Below the pieces are notes generated by a model. The model saw nothing but the letters and a program-made list of their open reading frames with translations, did no database searches and was not told where the DNA came from. Below, in pieces: positions 1 through 7,705 of a stretch of 64,000 nt of DNA. The position numbers were made by a program, and so were the translations under genes. Within the stretch, counting starts at the first letter, position 1, and each line of letters begins with the position of its first letter. Origin of the DNA: Dolichospermum flos-aquae CCAP 1403/13F (lineage in GTDB: Bacteria > Cyanobacteriota > Cyanobacteriia > Cyanobacteriales > Nostocaceae); NCBI RefSeq assembly GCF_012516395.1, contig NZ_CP051206.1, positions 2,090,501 to 2,154,500 on the forward strand, given 5' to 3'.

Positions 1-467
1 TCACCTTGATAGAGAGGTATTCCGTAGCCACGGATCTGAGATGAAGAGCGTGATCGGCGTTGAACTTGTCCGCCATTGCTGTTGTCGATAACCGAGGTAT
101 TGCCTTCGATGGTAATTACTTCTCTTAGATTTATCACTCGTTCCACAAAACCAATGTGATCGGATACCCCATCGCCACCCCAATCAAACAAAACGATTGC
201 CCCAACTTGAGGCACACTTTGCCAGCGTCCTTGCTGGCGATAATACTCCTCAATATACGGACAATAGGCAGAGCCGCGTTCGTTTTGCACCCCCCGAAGC
301 TCAGTTAATCCAGCTTTATCAAGCACCCAACTGACGAAGGTAGCACACCAAGGAATACCATTTATCCCATACCATTCATTGTACTTAACACGGTTAGTAC
401 CGGTTGGACTCTCGGATATCCCTAACTGGGACGCAGCGATGCTAAGAACCTTTTTGGCTGTAGTCAT
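1..467 (-). CDS. CHAP-domain amidase/endopeptidase, C-terminus outside the window
   Basis: The reading frame starts at the ATG at 467 and is still open at position 1, so only about the first 155 residues are seen. The translation contains IPWCATFVSWVLDKAG, the nucleophile-cysteine motif of CHAP (NlpC/P60-like) peptidoglycan hydrolases. It is followed by a V-G-A-I-V-L-F-D-W stretch and SDHIGFVE with the catalytic histidine, then IEGNTS. CHAP enzymes cleave peptide bonds in peptidoglycan; here the role could be lysis, remodelling or an effector, and the sequence does not decide. No signal peptide is visible at the N-terminus. It lies inside the hupL excision element, on the same strand as the NACHT gene and xisC. 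Confidence 0.75.
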   Translation of the reverse strand, partial: MTTAKKVLSIAASQLGISESPTGTNRVKYNEWYGINGIPWCATFVSWVLDKAGLTELRGVQNERGSAYCPYIEEYYRQQGRWQSVPQVGAIVLFDWGGDGVSDHIGFVERVINLREVITIEGNTSVIDNSNGGQVQRRSRSSSQIRGYGIPLYQG

Positions 468-516
468 AATTATTTTCAGTTATCTTCAATATCTACGTAT
501 TATACAGAAAATCTCT

Positions 517-532
517 AGATAACTACCCAAAT
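517..532. repeat. 16-base repeat downstream of the recombinase remnant (copy 1)
   Basis: The sequence agataactacccaaat here recurs with one change as agataactacctaaat at 3223-3238. Each copy lies downstream, on the minus strand, of a XisC-type 3' end. The two copies therefore frame the effector/NACHT pair and belong to the same duplication as the recombinase tail. Confidence 0.4.
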
Positions 533-540
533 CGATGTTT

Positions 541-657
541 TTAACCGTGGTGATAAACCTGTTCCCAATCCGCTACATTTTTACTTTCCAAAAATTTTAA
601 CTTTTCCACTTCCAACCTTAACCTTTCATTCTCCAGATGAAAACGTAATAAGGTGCG
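541..657 (-). pseudogene. remnant of a XisA/XisC-type recombinase 3' end
   Basis: Directly after the stop of the NACHT gene, in the same frame, 38 codons read LENERLRLEVEKLKFLE and then a short tail to TAA. This matches the C-terminal coiled segment of xisC at 3335-3400 (MENERLKLEVEKFKF). The DNA is also alike over about 45 bases with few mismatches. The most economical reading is a leftover of a second recombinase gene, or a duplicated recombinase 3' end now on the far side of the effector/NACHT pair. A C-terminal extension once fused to the NACHT protein is possible but less likely. Confidence 0.55.
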
Positions 658-2751
658 TTACATTCCATTCATCCGAGCAAAATGTTCCAGCAGCATCCGA
701 TGGACGAAGATATAACCGCCACCAACTTTTTGCAGAAAAATGCGATCGCTGGCGTAATCAAGGAAGCGGGCATAGTTCCAAGGGATATAATTGTTGCGGT
801 GAAGGATGAGACGCAAGGTAAAATGTCTGATGCAGGCTAGTCCACCACCAAAAATTAACCCCAACATCAATCCCCATCTCAGCCCAGGAGTTATTAAATC
901 GACCAGCGAGCTTTCCCCCCAAGCCGATATCTTGAAAATCCACTCCTTATAAACAATAATAATCAACCGTGTATAAAACCAATAAATTGGAACAAAAATT
1001 AGCCAGTTGATAAACCCGGTAACTCCAACATTCATAGCTGATCTCCAAATGCCCTGGTTGGGAATAGTTTTAGCTTCTATTTCAGAGCCTTTGAGAGCAT
1101 TAATCAGCCCCAAAGTCAGCCCCAAACTCATCCCCAAACTCAGTCCATACCCTATCCCCCACTTCAATCCCGGTAAATCCGTTCCATAGTTTGCAAACAC
1201 TGTACCCACATCAAAAGGCGAGACACGAGAACTTATCAAAAGTCCATATATTGGTGACAAAATTAACGAAAATATCAGACCCAACTTCAGTCCAGAAAGT
1301 AGTCCACTAAACAAATCCTTCCATGTTTTTTTCCAAGGCCATGTCAGAGTCTCAAATGTTTTAATTTCTGCTTTACCCCATCCGAAAATTAGTCCTAAAA
1401 CTAGCCCCAACCTCAAAGCATTAGGAAACAACTCACCTTTAAATGGGCTATCCATAATTTTAGCCCAAGCACTAGAACCATACTGCCGAAGTGGATCACA
1501 TGCATAAATTGGCCACAATATCAAAACTATAAGAAGTCCTCCAACCAGCATACTTCCAAATCGATAAAGTCTATCCTGAGCCTTTGTCTGCAACCAAGTC
1601 GGCTGCATTTGCTCAATTAAAAAGACAGATTGAGAAGCTTGAGACATCCGTTGTGCCAGCCAAGTTAGCCAGTGTATTGCCTGATCTTTCGGGTATTGCT
1701 GATTAACTCCCTTTCGCTTGAACATCCGTTCAATATAAGAATTAAACAGGTGTTCACGACGTGCTTCCACCGAACCTGTTTGACGTAGTTCTTCCACCCT
1801 TTTGCCTTGATAAGCCAGAGTCATGATACTAAGCGTTAGAGGAGACTTTGCTAGCTCTTGCAGTGTGGTATCTTCAGTCAGCAAAGTTTTGACTGCTCCT
1901 AATTGTTCACCAGCAGTGTCTAAATATTGGTTAACCTGCTCAGGAGTCAGAGAGCGGATGTAGATCGCGCCTCGTAATTGCAGACGGTTAGAAAGAACTT
2001 CATAGTCTGCAATCCGACTACAGACCACCATCTCAGTCTGCCCATGCTTTTGCGTAAATTGGTTGATAGCTTCGACGCAGGCTTCCCGCCGATCTGCCTT
2101 TACCTCGTCTAGACCATCCAGCAGCAGTAGCAGTTTTTGATTTTTAACCCAGCCCTTACCAACTTCTTTGGGAACTTGGTATTTGCTCCACAGTTCTTGT
2201 ACGAGCCAATCAGCAATCGTTTGCCGTTTATTCCCCCAAGAAGATAAGTTAAACACCACTGGAATCAGCCGACTCAAACCTCCTTCAGCACGAGCAATCA
2301 AATTCTGTGCCAGTTTCAGGAGGGTTATGGTTTTACCAGCCCCTGGTTCTCCCAAAATCAACAGCGTTCGTCCCTCTCCTATTTGATTGAAGACCTCAGT
2401 TGCGCCTGTCCCTGTGGGCAAAATTTGTCTGGACTCTTCTGGTAGTTCCTCGAAGCCACTAAACGGACGCTCTACTGCATCTGATCGCTTTTCCAAACCA
2501 AGTTCAATCATTGCCTTGGTATGCAATGACTTTTCTAAGACCCCTTTAATCCAATATTCTTTGACTTTACTGAGTAAAACTGTCCTCTGGCGATATTCCT
2601 CCTGATTTAAGGACTGTTCCGTACCGGATGATTGCGGACTAATCCATTCAGATACTTGGTAAATGAAGTTTTGAGTGACAGTTCCATGATTTTCTTGGAT
2701 AAACCCCTGAACATTACCGCCAGAGATGTTAACAAAATTATCGTCAGTCAT
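658..2751 (-). CDS. NACHT-domain NTPase (NLR-like) with N-terminal amyloid-type motif and membrane-spanning C-terminal half
   Basis: This 697-residue protein has a short N-terminal motif (ISGGNVQGFIQENHGT, residues 9-24, running on to TQNF). After it comes a NACHT domain with Walker A GEPGAGKT at 134-141 and Walker B LLLLLDGLDEV at 207-217. About six hydrophobic glycine-rich helices follow (for example GLLIVLILWPIY and LRLGLVLGLIFGW). The end, GGGYIFVHRMLLEHFA, is of a kind common in cyanobacterial NACHT proteins. The N-terminal motif recurs at the C-terminus of the neighbouring gene, whose stop is 3 bases upstream of this ATG. In known NLR pairs, ligand-triggered oligomerisation templates amyloid folding of the effector motif. 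Here that is inferred. The trigger is unknown, and the membrane helices replace the usual repeat sensor. Confidence 0.88.
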   Translation of the reverse strand: MTDDNFVNISGGNVQGFIQENHGTVTQNFIYQVSEWISPQSSGTEQSLNQEEYRQRTVLLSKVKEYWIKGVLEKSLHTKAMIELGLEKRSDAVERPFSGFEELPEESRQILPTGTGATEVFNQIGEGRTLLILGEPGAGKTITLLKLAQNLIARAEGGLSRLIPVVFNLSSWGNKRQTIADWLVQELWSKYQVPKEVGKGWVKNQKLLLLLDGLDEVKADRREACVEAINQFTQKHGQTEMVVCSRIADYEVLSNRLQLRGAIYIRSLTPEQVNQYLDTAGEQLGAVKTLLTEDTTLQELAKSPLTLSIMTLAYQGKRVEELRQTGSVEARREHLFNSYIERMFKRKGVNQQYPKDQAIHWLTWLAQRMSQASQSVFLIEQMQPTWLQTKAQDRLYRFGSMLVGGLLIVLILWPIYACDPLRQYGSSAWAKIMDSPFKGELFPNALRLGLVLGLIFGWGKAEIKTFETLTWPWKKTWKDLFSGLLSGLKLGLIFSLILSPIYGLLISSRVSPFDVGTVFANYGTDLPGLKWGIGYGLSLGMSLGLTLGLINALKGSEIEAKTIPNQGIWRSAMNVGVTGFINWLIFVPIYWFYTRLIIIVYKEWIFKISAWGESSLVDLITPGLRWGLMLGLIFGGGLACIRHFTLRLILHRNNYIPWNYARFLDYASDRIFLQKVGGGYIFVHRMLLEHFARMNGM

Positions 2752-2754
2752 GTT

Positions 2755-3141
2755 TTAAGCACCCTGGCCGTAGTTCTGAGTTATTGTTCCAGTGTTTTGC
2801 TGTGTCAAACCTTGAACTGTACCCCCAGAAATTTGAACACTAAACTTTCCCTCTGCTGCTTCTTGAGGATTTAATTGCTCCAATAATTTTTGAGCTAGTT
2901 TAATAATTTCTTCGTCCTTATCAGCCCCGATCTCAGTTAATTCATCTTCTAAAAGAGGTCTCGTCTTTTCGGGCTTCTGTTCGTACTTATCCACAATGGT
3001 AGCTGAATCTGATTTTCCTTGGCTCTCAAACTTATGCTTAATCAAAGCTTTCAATCCGTTGTAAGCATCCTGAGCTACACCACCAGCCGTTTTTGCTGCG
3101 CCAGCTACCAATGCTGCAAGAATAAGAGAAATAGGGTCCAT
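2755..3141 (-). CDS. Bell/HeLo-like small effector with C-terminal amyloid-signalling motif
   Basis: The preferred start is the ATG at 3141 because AGGAAA lies 7 bases upstream; a longer start at 3177 has no such site. The 128-residue product opens with MDPISLILAALVAGAAKTAG, the hydrophobic, glycine/alanine-rich beginning typical of bacterial Bell domains, which are relatives of the fungal HeLo pore-forming domain. It continues as a charged helical region. The last 25 residues (ISGGTVQGLTQQNTGT, then TQNYGQGA) repeat the motif found at the N-terminus of the downstream NACHT protein. A 3-base gap joins the two genes as an operon. The predicted role is a membrane-damaging executor switched on by the NACHT partner. 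The domain call rests on pattern, not on an alignment. Confidence 0.72.
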   Translation of the reverse strand: MDPISLILAALVAGAAKTAGGVAQDAYNGLKALIKHKFESQGKSDSATIVDKYEQKPEKTRPLLEDELTEIGADKDEEIIKLAQKLLEQLNPQEAAEGKFSVQISGGTVQGLTQQNTGTITQNYGQGA

Positions 3142-3222
3142 AAGCTTATTTCCTAATTTGTAACCAAAAGCGGTCAAATAAAGTATTACAGGTAATTTAG
3201 TGACAATATCACGAATTTTTCC

Positions 3223-3238
3223 AGATAACTACCTAAAT
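3223..3238. repeat. 16-base repeat downstream of xisC (copy 2)
   Basis: agataactacctaaat, one base different from 517-532. It lies between the effector gene and the xisC stop. Confidence 0.4.
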
Positions 3239-3334
3239 TTGGGTGGATAGCAAGAACTTTTTCGGGTATATGGACGGAAAAGTTTAGTATATATACTCAA
3301 TTTTGCACACAAGTACGAGATTTTCAGTATATTT

Positions 3335-4795
3335 TTAGATATTATCCGAGAATTTAAACTTTTCCACCTCCAACTTTAACCTTTCATTCTCCATCCGTAG
3401 CGCCAATATTTCATTCTTCTGCAACTCAATTAACGACCTTTGACTAATTACCTCACCAAAGGCTTTTTTCCTATTTTCAATCCCAAACCATCTTTGATAG
3501 GTTTTTGTATGTTCATCAACAGTATGACCTAAATTGTCTGCTGCTGCTTTAATTGGTATTCCCTGAAGATGCGCTCGAATTGCACAACCATGCCGTAAAT
3601 CATAAGGTTGAAACTCAATTCCCACCTTTCTAAACCATCTGGATATATCTCTTCGCATCCAATTAATATTTTGTACAGAGGCAATTTTTTCAACTTTTCT
3701 TTCTAAAATATTTAACGGTTTAGGATTTTTTAAATCAAATAATTCTATCCATTCAGTCACAAAGGGAATAACTTCTCTATATCCAGTTTTAGTATTTTTA
3801 TTCACTTTCCAAGTCTGATCTATATTTTGGGGAGATATCCACCAATTAATATCCGGTTCTACAAATAATTCCCTTGGTCTTAACCCATAAGTTGCCAACA
3901 TTCCATATACCCAACGCCACATTTCCCAGGTATCTATTTCATCAGTAATGTTTGTATTTTTGCGGTTGAGGGCGAATTTTTCAAAGAGGTAAAAACCAGA
4001 TATGATTTTATCATCATCGGGTATTTCTCGATAAGCAGGAGTGACATGATCCCGTTTAACATCAAGTTGAAATCCTAAATTAAAAGTTTTTATCAAAACA
4101 GAAGTTACTGCTATTAGTTCATTTTTTTTATTACCCTGAAATGAATTAATAACTTCCTCAAAATTTTCTTTTGTCGCTAAATTGGTGAGAGTCAAGTTTC
4201 TTTTAATGACAGATATATAGTTAGCAAAAGTATTTTCACTGGTGATAGTTTTCTGACGGGTTTGATAATATTTTTCATTAAATTTATCTAATAATTCGCC
4301 AATTGTTTTGATCTCTTGTTTCTCTCTCGATTTAATTCCTAAATACTTCTCATTCCACTCAAAAGTATGACGAGCAATTAATTTACCCAATTCATAACTT
4401 TCTTCAATTGCTGTTTTTAATCCCTCTAAATTTGCGGGTATTCCTAGAGATAAATCATACTGCTTTTTTGTCTTACCTAAACTGTAATCTCCTGGTTTTA
4501 AAGGTAAAGTAGCTCGTAATTGGAGAGAATTGCCAGTTTGTTTAATACCAACTCTTATTCTCTCTCTTTTTAAATTATTATTAGTTGCAATTAACTTCTG
4601 TTCAAAAACTGCTTGATACTGTAATTCCGTTGCTTTAATTTTCGCCATTGTTCCTCTATAGCTACCGTCTGTGGTGTTCTGCGGCTCAAAATCTGCAAAC
4701 ATATCTGCGAACCAGTCCCTTGAGTCTGCATTTGCATATTCCTGTGTAGATGTGGAATATTTCTCCTCGCAATTACCCTGATTTTGTCCGTCCAT
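3335..4795 (-). CDS. xisC: XisC site-specific recombinase of the hupL element
   Basis: This 486-residue tyrosine recombinase of the XisA/XisC family excises the hupL element during heterocyst development. Family segments are visible: LQLRATLPLKPGD, ELGKLIARHTFEWN, YGMLATYGLRPREL, PYDLRHGCAIRAH, IKAAADNLGH and TYQRWF. Catalytic residues fall at R306, Y398-xx-R401 and Y433, with H424 in the LGH motif. Tyrosine stands where most tyrosine recombinases have the first histidine of HxxR, which is the R-Y-R-Y set known for XisA and XisC. The gene starts 117 bases inside the element border at 4913. The C-terminus is a charged coiled stretch that recurs at 541-657. Length is close to known XisC proteins, and the gene looks intact. 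Confidence 0.93.
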   Translation of the reverse strand: MDGQNQGNCEEKYSTSTQEYANADSRDWFADMFADFEPQNTTDGSYRGTMAKIKATELQYQAVFEQKLIATNNNLKRERIRVGIKQTGNSLQLRATLPLKPGDYSLGKTKKQYDLSLGIPANLEGLKTAIEESYELGKLIARHTFEWNEKYLGIKSREKQEIKTIGELLDKFNEKYYQTRQKTITSENTFANYISVIKRNLTLTNLATKENFEEVINSFQGNKKNELIAVTSVLIKTFNLGFQLDVKRDHVTPAYREIPDDDKIISGFYLFEKFALNRKNTNITDEIDTWEMWRWVYGMLATYGLRPRELFVEPDINWWISPQNIDQTWKVNKNTKTGYREVIPFVTEWIELFDLKNPKPLNILERKVEKIASVQNINWMRRDISRWFRKVGIEFQPYDLRHGCAIRAHLQGIPIKAAADNLGHTVDEHTKTYQRWFGIENRKKAFGEVISQRSLIELQKNEILALRMENERLKLEVEKFKFSDNI

Positions 4796-4912
4796 TCCCT
4801 AAATATTCCCTTATTTATCAAAGCTGAAATGGTGAAAATAAAATGTTATTACCGAGCAAAATTACTTTAAAAATAAGTTACTCAGAAACATTTTTATAAT
4901 ATCACCTGTTGT

Positions 4913-4928
4913 CATAGCAGTTATATGG
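4913..4928. other. right-border recombination site of the hupL element
   Basis: The sequence catagcagttatatgg differs by one base from the 16-base direct repeat reported for the hupL element of Anabaena PCC 7120 (recalled from the literature). It sits exactly where xisC-side DNA changes to hupL coding sequence. It encodes H-S-S-Y-M in the hupL frame, so excision would restore the protein without changing it. The matching left copy lies outside the window. Confidence 0.88.
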
Positions 4929-6013
4929 TGCCTGGTGGAGTAATGTGCGCCCCAACTTTAACTGATATTACCCGCGCCTGGGCAATTTTGGAATATTTCC
5001 GCACCAATTGGTTAGAACCAATTTGGTTAGGATGTTCTTTAGAAAGATATGAAGAAATTCAATCTTATGAAGACTTTCAAAAGTGGTTAAATGAAGATGT
5101 TAAACATCGAGAATCGGACTTGGGTTTATATTGGCGCATGGGGTTAGATATCGGTTTAGATAGATATGGTGCAGGTGTGGGTAAATATGTGACTTGGGGT
5201 TATATTCCCCATGAGGATAAATACAATAAGCCCACCATTGAAGGACGTAACGCTGCTGTGATTATGAAAAGCGGTGTTTATGATAGTTTTACTGATACTC
5301 ATGCTTTGATGAATCAAGGTTTTGCCCGTGAGAATTTAACCCATTCTTGGTATGATGAGGGTACAGAAGATTGGCATCCGAGCGATCGCACAACAAACCC
5401 AATAAACAACAACCAAAAAGACTTTACTGGCGCATATTCTTGGTCAAGTGCAGTCCTCCACCAAGACTTAGGACGTTTAGAAGCAGGACCCCTAGCCCGT
5501 CAATTAGTTGCAGGGGGAAATCATGGCGAATCTTGGCAACATTATGACCCATTTATTCTCGACACATTCAAGCAAATGGGTGGTGCAAGTGTTCATCTTC
5601 GGCAATTAGGAAGAGTCCACGAAATAGTTAAACTATATCGTCAAGCTGAACGTTGTTTAAGAGAGTTCAAATTAAACGATCCTTGGTATATTAAACCAGA
5701 AGAAAAAGATGGTAAAGGTTGGGGTGCAACGGAAGCCGCTAGAGGTGCATTATGTCACTGGGTAGAAATCGAAAAAGGTAAAATTAAGAATTATCAAGTT
5801 ATCGCTCCCGGTACTTGGAATATCGGACCCCGTGACGGTGAAGGACAACTAGGACCGATTGAAAAAGCATTAATTGGAACACCAATTCAAGACCCGAAAG
5901 ACCCCGTAGAAGTGGGTCATGTCGCCCGTTCTTTTGATTCATGTTTGGTGTGTACTGTTCATGCCCATGATGCGAAAACTGGGGAAGAATTAGCTCGTTT
6001 TAGAACAGCTTAA
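4913..6013 (+). CDS. hupL: uptake [NiFe]-hydrogenase large subunit HupL, 3' part (interrupted gene)
   Basis: The frame runs HSSYM-VPGGVMCAP and on to SFDSCLVCTVHAHD. It gives about two thirds of a large subunit, against roughly 530 residues for the whole. The C-terminal CxxCxxH (SCLVCTVH) carries two of the cysteines that bind nickel and iron. The short tail after the histidine (AHDAKTGEELARFRTA) is the part removed by the maturation protease. The N-terminal third, with the other RxCxxC ligands, is missing because the excision element ends at 4912. In heterocysts recombination joins both parts, and the enzyme then recycles H2 made by nitrogenase. Any start codon inside this piece, such as the ATG at 4925, is not a true start. 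Confidence 0.95.
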   Translation, partial: HSSYMVPGGVMCAPTLTDITRAWAILEYFRTNWLEPIWLGCSLERYEEIQSYEDFQKWLNEDVKHRESDLGLYWRMGLDIGLDRYGAGVGKYVTWGYIPHEDKYNKPTIEGRNAAVIMKSGVYDSFTDTHALMNQGFARENLTHSWYDEGTEDWHPSDRTTNPINNNQKDFTGAYSWSSAVLHQDLGRLEAGPLARQLVAGGNHGESWQHYDPFILDTFKQMGGASVHLRQLGRVHEIVKLYRQAERCLREFKLNDPWYIKPEEKDGKGWGATEAARGALCHWVEIEKGKIKNYQVIAPGTWNIGPRDGEGQLGPIEKALIGTPIQDPKDPVEVGHVARSFDSCLVCTVHAHDAKTGEELARFRTA

Positions 6014-6027
6014 TTTATGTTACTTAA

Positions 6028-6058
6028 GATCCCCGACTTCTTCAAGAAGTCGGGGATC
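6028..6058. terminator. perfect 15-base-arm palindrome after hupL
   Basis: The arms GATCCCCGACTTCTT and AAGAAGTCGGGGATC enclose one base, followed by TATTTTT. It is the first of four near-identical palindromes in this window (also 36683, 44687 and 57763), all at gene 3' ends. It is likely a transcription terminator that has spread as a repeat. Confidence 0.7.
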
Positions 6059-6220
6059 TATTTTTCGATAAGTCAGGGTTCTATATAATTGTTATGTGCA
6101 GTACAAAAGTTCCCAAATCAGTGGGTTAGTCTGAATTTTAAGGAATAATTGATAATTCCTAATTATCAGATTAAGAATTATCAATTAGGAATTACTAAAT
6201 ACTAAAAATGGTAACTAATT

Positions 6221-6643
6221 GTGTCTAATTTAGAACTACATCAATATCTTCCTCAGCTTCCTGAAGCTGCATTGCAAGAATTTATAGAATGGTGTATGTT
6301 GGAGCAGTCAACAGCCGCAGGATTAGAATTTAAACCCGATCAAAGTAAGTTAAAGAATTTAGCACCAGCGGATTATTCTAAGCAATTAGTTGACCAATTT
6401 ATGAAGGTAAGACCTGACCCAATTAGAGCAGGTTTGGTGGCTGTAATTGCAGGTAAACAAGCCGATAAACACGAATTAACAGGTTTAGCCGCTGTGGTTG
6501 ATTTTGTTTCTCTTTATGTTAAGTATTTAATTCCTAAAGATGGTAGTAATCCAGAAGAAGCTGATGCAATTTTAGCTAAAGCATCACAACATCAATATGA
6601 AACACTTGTGGAAATTGCCAAAAAACATGGTGTGAGCTTATAG
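6221..6643 (+). CDS. conserved hypothetical protein downstream of hupL
   Basis: This 140-residue soluble, probably all-helical protein uses a GTG start with no clear Shine-Dalgarno sequence. I do not recognise a named domain. Visible segments include LPEAALQEFIEWCMLEQ, near the N-terminus, and AGLVAVIAGKQADKHELTGL in the middle; there is no signal peptide and no membrane segment. It is the first gene after hupL on the same strand, about 200 bases away and behind the palindrome at 6028. It could be transcribed separately, and nothing seen shows a role in hydrogenase assembly. Confidence 0.7.
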   Translation: MSNLELHQYLPQLPEAALQEFIEWCMLEQSTAAGLEFKPDQSKLKNLAPADYSKQLVDQFMKVRPDPIRAGLVAVIAGKQADKHELTGLAAVVDFVSLYVKYLIPKDGSNPEEADAILAKASQHQYETLVEIAKKHGVSL

Positions 6644-7136
6644 ATTTTTAGGGTGGGTAATTCCCACCCAGAAAAACGCGGAGAATTATAAACTTTTGTC
6701 TGAATCAGGATTTACAGTATTTAAGGATTTACAGGATGTTTATTTTTAATATTAGAAATGGGAATTTATGTACTTAACATGAATAAATCATCAATAAATA
6801 ATCCTGTTAATCCTTTAACAGATGTATTCATGGCGGTATCCTTTTTTATAACAATTGTCTGATAGCGTAGCTATATCATTGAGTTATAATTATAGCAAAT
6901 GCACAAATAACCCTGCGTTAAAATTTGTATGAATATTCAAGATAAAACTATTGCTCAAATTCGGCAAATGCCAGATTATTTAATTCAGGAAGTAGATGTT
7001 AATTTTTAATATTAGACACAGGAATTTATGTACTCAAAATGAATAAATTATCAATAAATAATCCTGAAAATCCTTTAATCCTGAAAATCCTGATTCTGAC
7101 AATAGTAAATGTTGGGTTTCCTTACCTCAACCCAAC
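6644..7136. repeat. repeat-filled gap with an 84-base imperfect direct repeat (6735-6818 and 6995-7078)
   Basis: Copy A and copy B both run from gatgtt...tttttaatattag through ggaatttatgtac to tcaataaataatcctg and aatcctttaa, with scattered mismatches. Further short 'ggatttacaggat'-type units surround them. The second copy appears to have interrupted a small gene at 6929. No intact gene was found in this stretch. Confidence 0.7.
6929..7009 (+). pseudogene. 5' fragment of a DUF2281-type antitoxin-like gene
   Basis: The ATG at 6929 opens MNIQDKTIAQIRQMPDYL and continues for a few residues before a stop supplied by the repeat at 6995. The start resembles the N-terminus of small cyanobacterial DUF2281 proteins, which are often antitoxin-like partners. 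Only 26 codons survive. The rest of the gene is absent, so the repeat seems to have truncated it. Confidence 0.45.
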
Positions 7137-7505
7137 CTACTCTTCTACATCAAACCACACAGGGGAAATATCATCAACCTGCCCATTATAATTAATCGTA
7201 ATTTCCTGCCCTTCCCGAATATATTGATGAGCAACAATATCAATGACATTTTTAGCAAAATTCTTAATATAAACCGCATTGGGATGATAAGAATGATTAA
7301 AAAGAGAAGCAAAACCTAAACCTATTGCCCCGCTTTCTCCATGCCAACCAAAATAATAATTTAATAACACTGTTTTAGTAATTAACTTAATTTGCTGTTT
7401 AGGAATCACAATCACAGCGGCTCTTTCAATTAAATCTCCTGTAGCAAACTCTTGCTGGGCAAATATACCTCTACCTTTAGTCTCTGTATCACGAAATACT
7501 AGCAT
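7137..7505 (-). CDS. small SET-domain protein
   Basis: The 122 residues cover a nearly minimal SET domain, the fold of protein-lysine methyltransferases. The N-terminus (TKGRGIFAQQEFATGDLIE) is the usual opening. SLFNHSYHPNA carries the NHS motif that binds S-adenosylmethionine, and GQEITINYN carries the terminal catalytic tyrosine motif. There is no pre-SET or post-SET cysteine cluster. The target is unknown; bacterial SET proteins may act on ribosomal or DNA-binding proteins. It is separate from its neighbours, convergent with the hupL side and divergent from hupW. Confidence 0.85.
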   Translation of the reverse strand: MLVFRDTETKGRGIFAQQEFATGDLIERAAVIVIPKQQIKLITKTVLLNYYFGWHGESGAIGLGFASLFNHSYHPNAVYIKNFAKNVIDIVAHQYIREGQEITINYNGQVDDISPVWFDVEE

Positions 7506-7705
7506 ATAGCAATTCTGTCATGGGTAAGAATGATTTTTGACTAACCACTACAGATAAACGCAGAGAAAATAAAGATAAATTTTTGTCACTGACTTACGGC
7601 TACTCTTCTCACTATAAAGTCAATGATTAAAGATGTAGTCAAAATTTCCGTAAATTTTAATTTTTTGTGCAAAGTTGATAATATTCATGTTATTATAAAT
7701 ATCCC

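Noticed and set aside
1-183. 60-residue frame at the left edge
   Set aside because: It is another frame of the CHAP gene, whose catalytic motifs are in the frame starting at 467.
4925-6013. ATG at 4925 as start of a complete 362-residue hydrogenase
   Set aside because: It lies within the crossover site, and the frame is open through it. The protein lacks the N-terminal metal ligands, so it is the 3' part of interrupted hupL.
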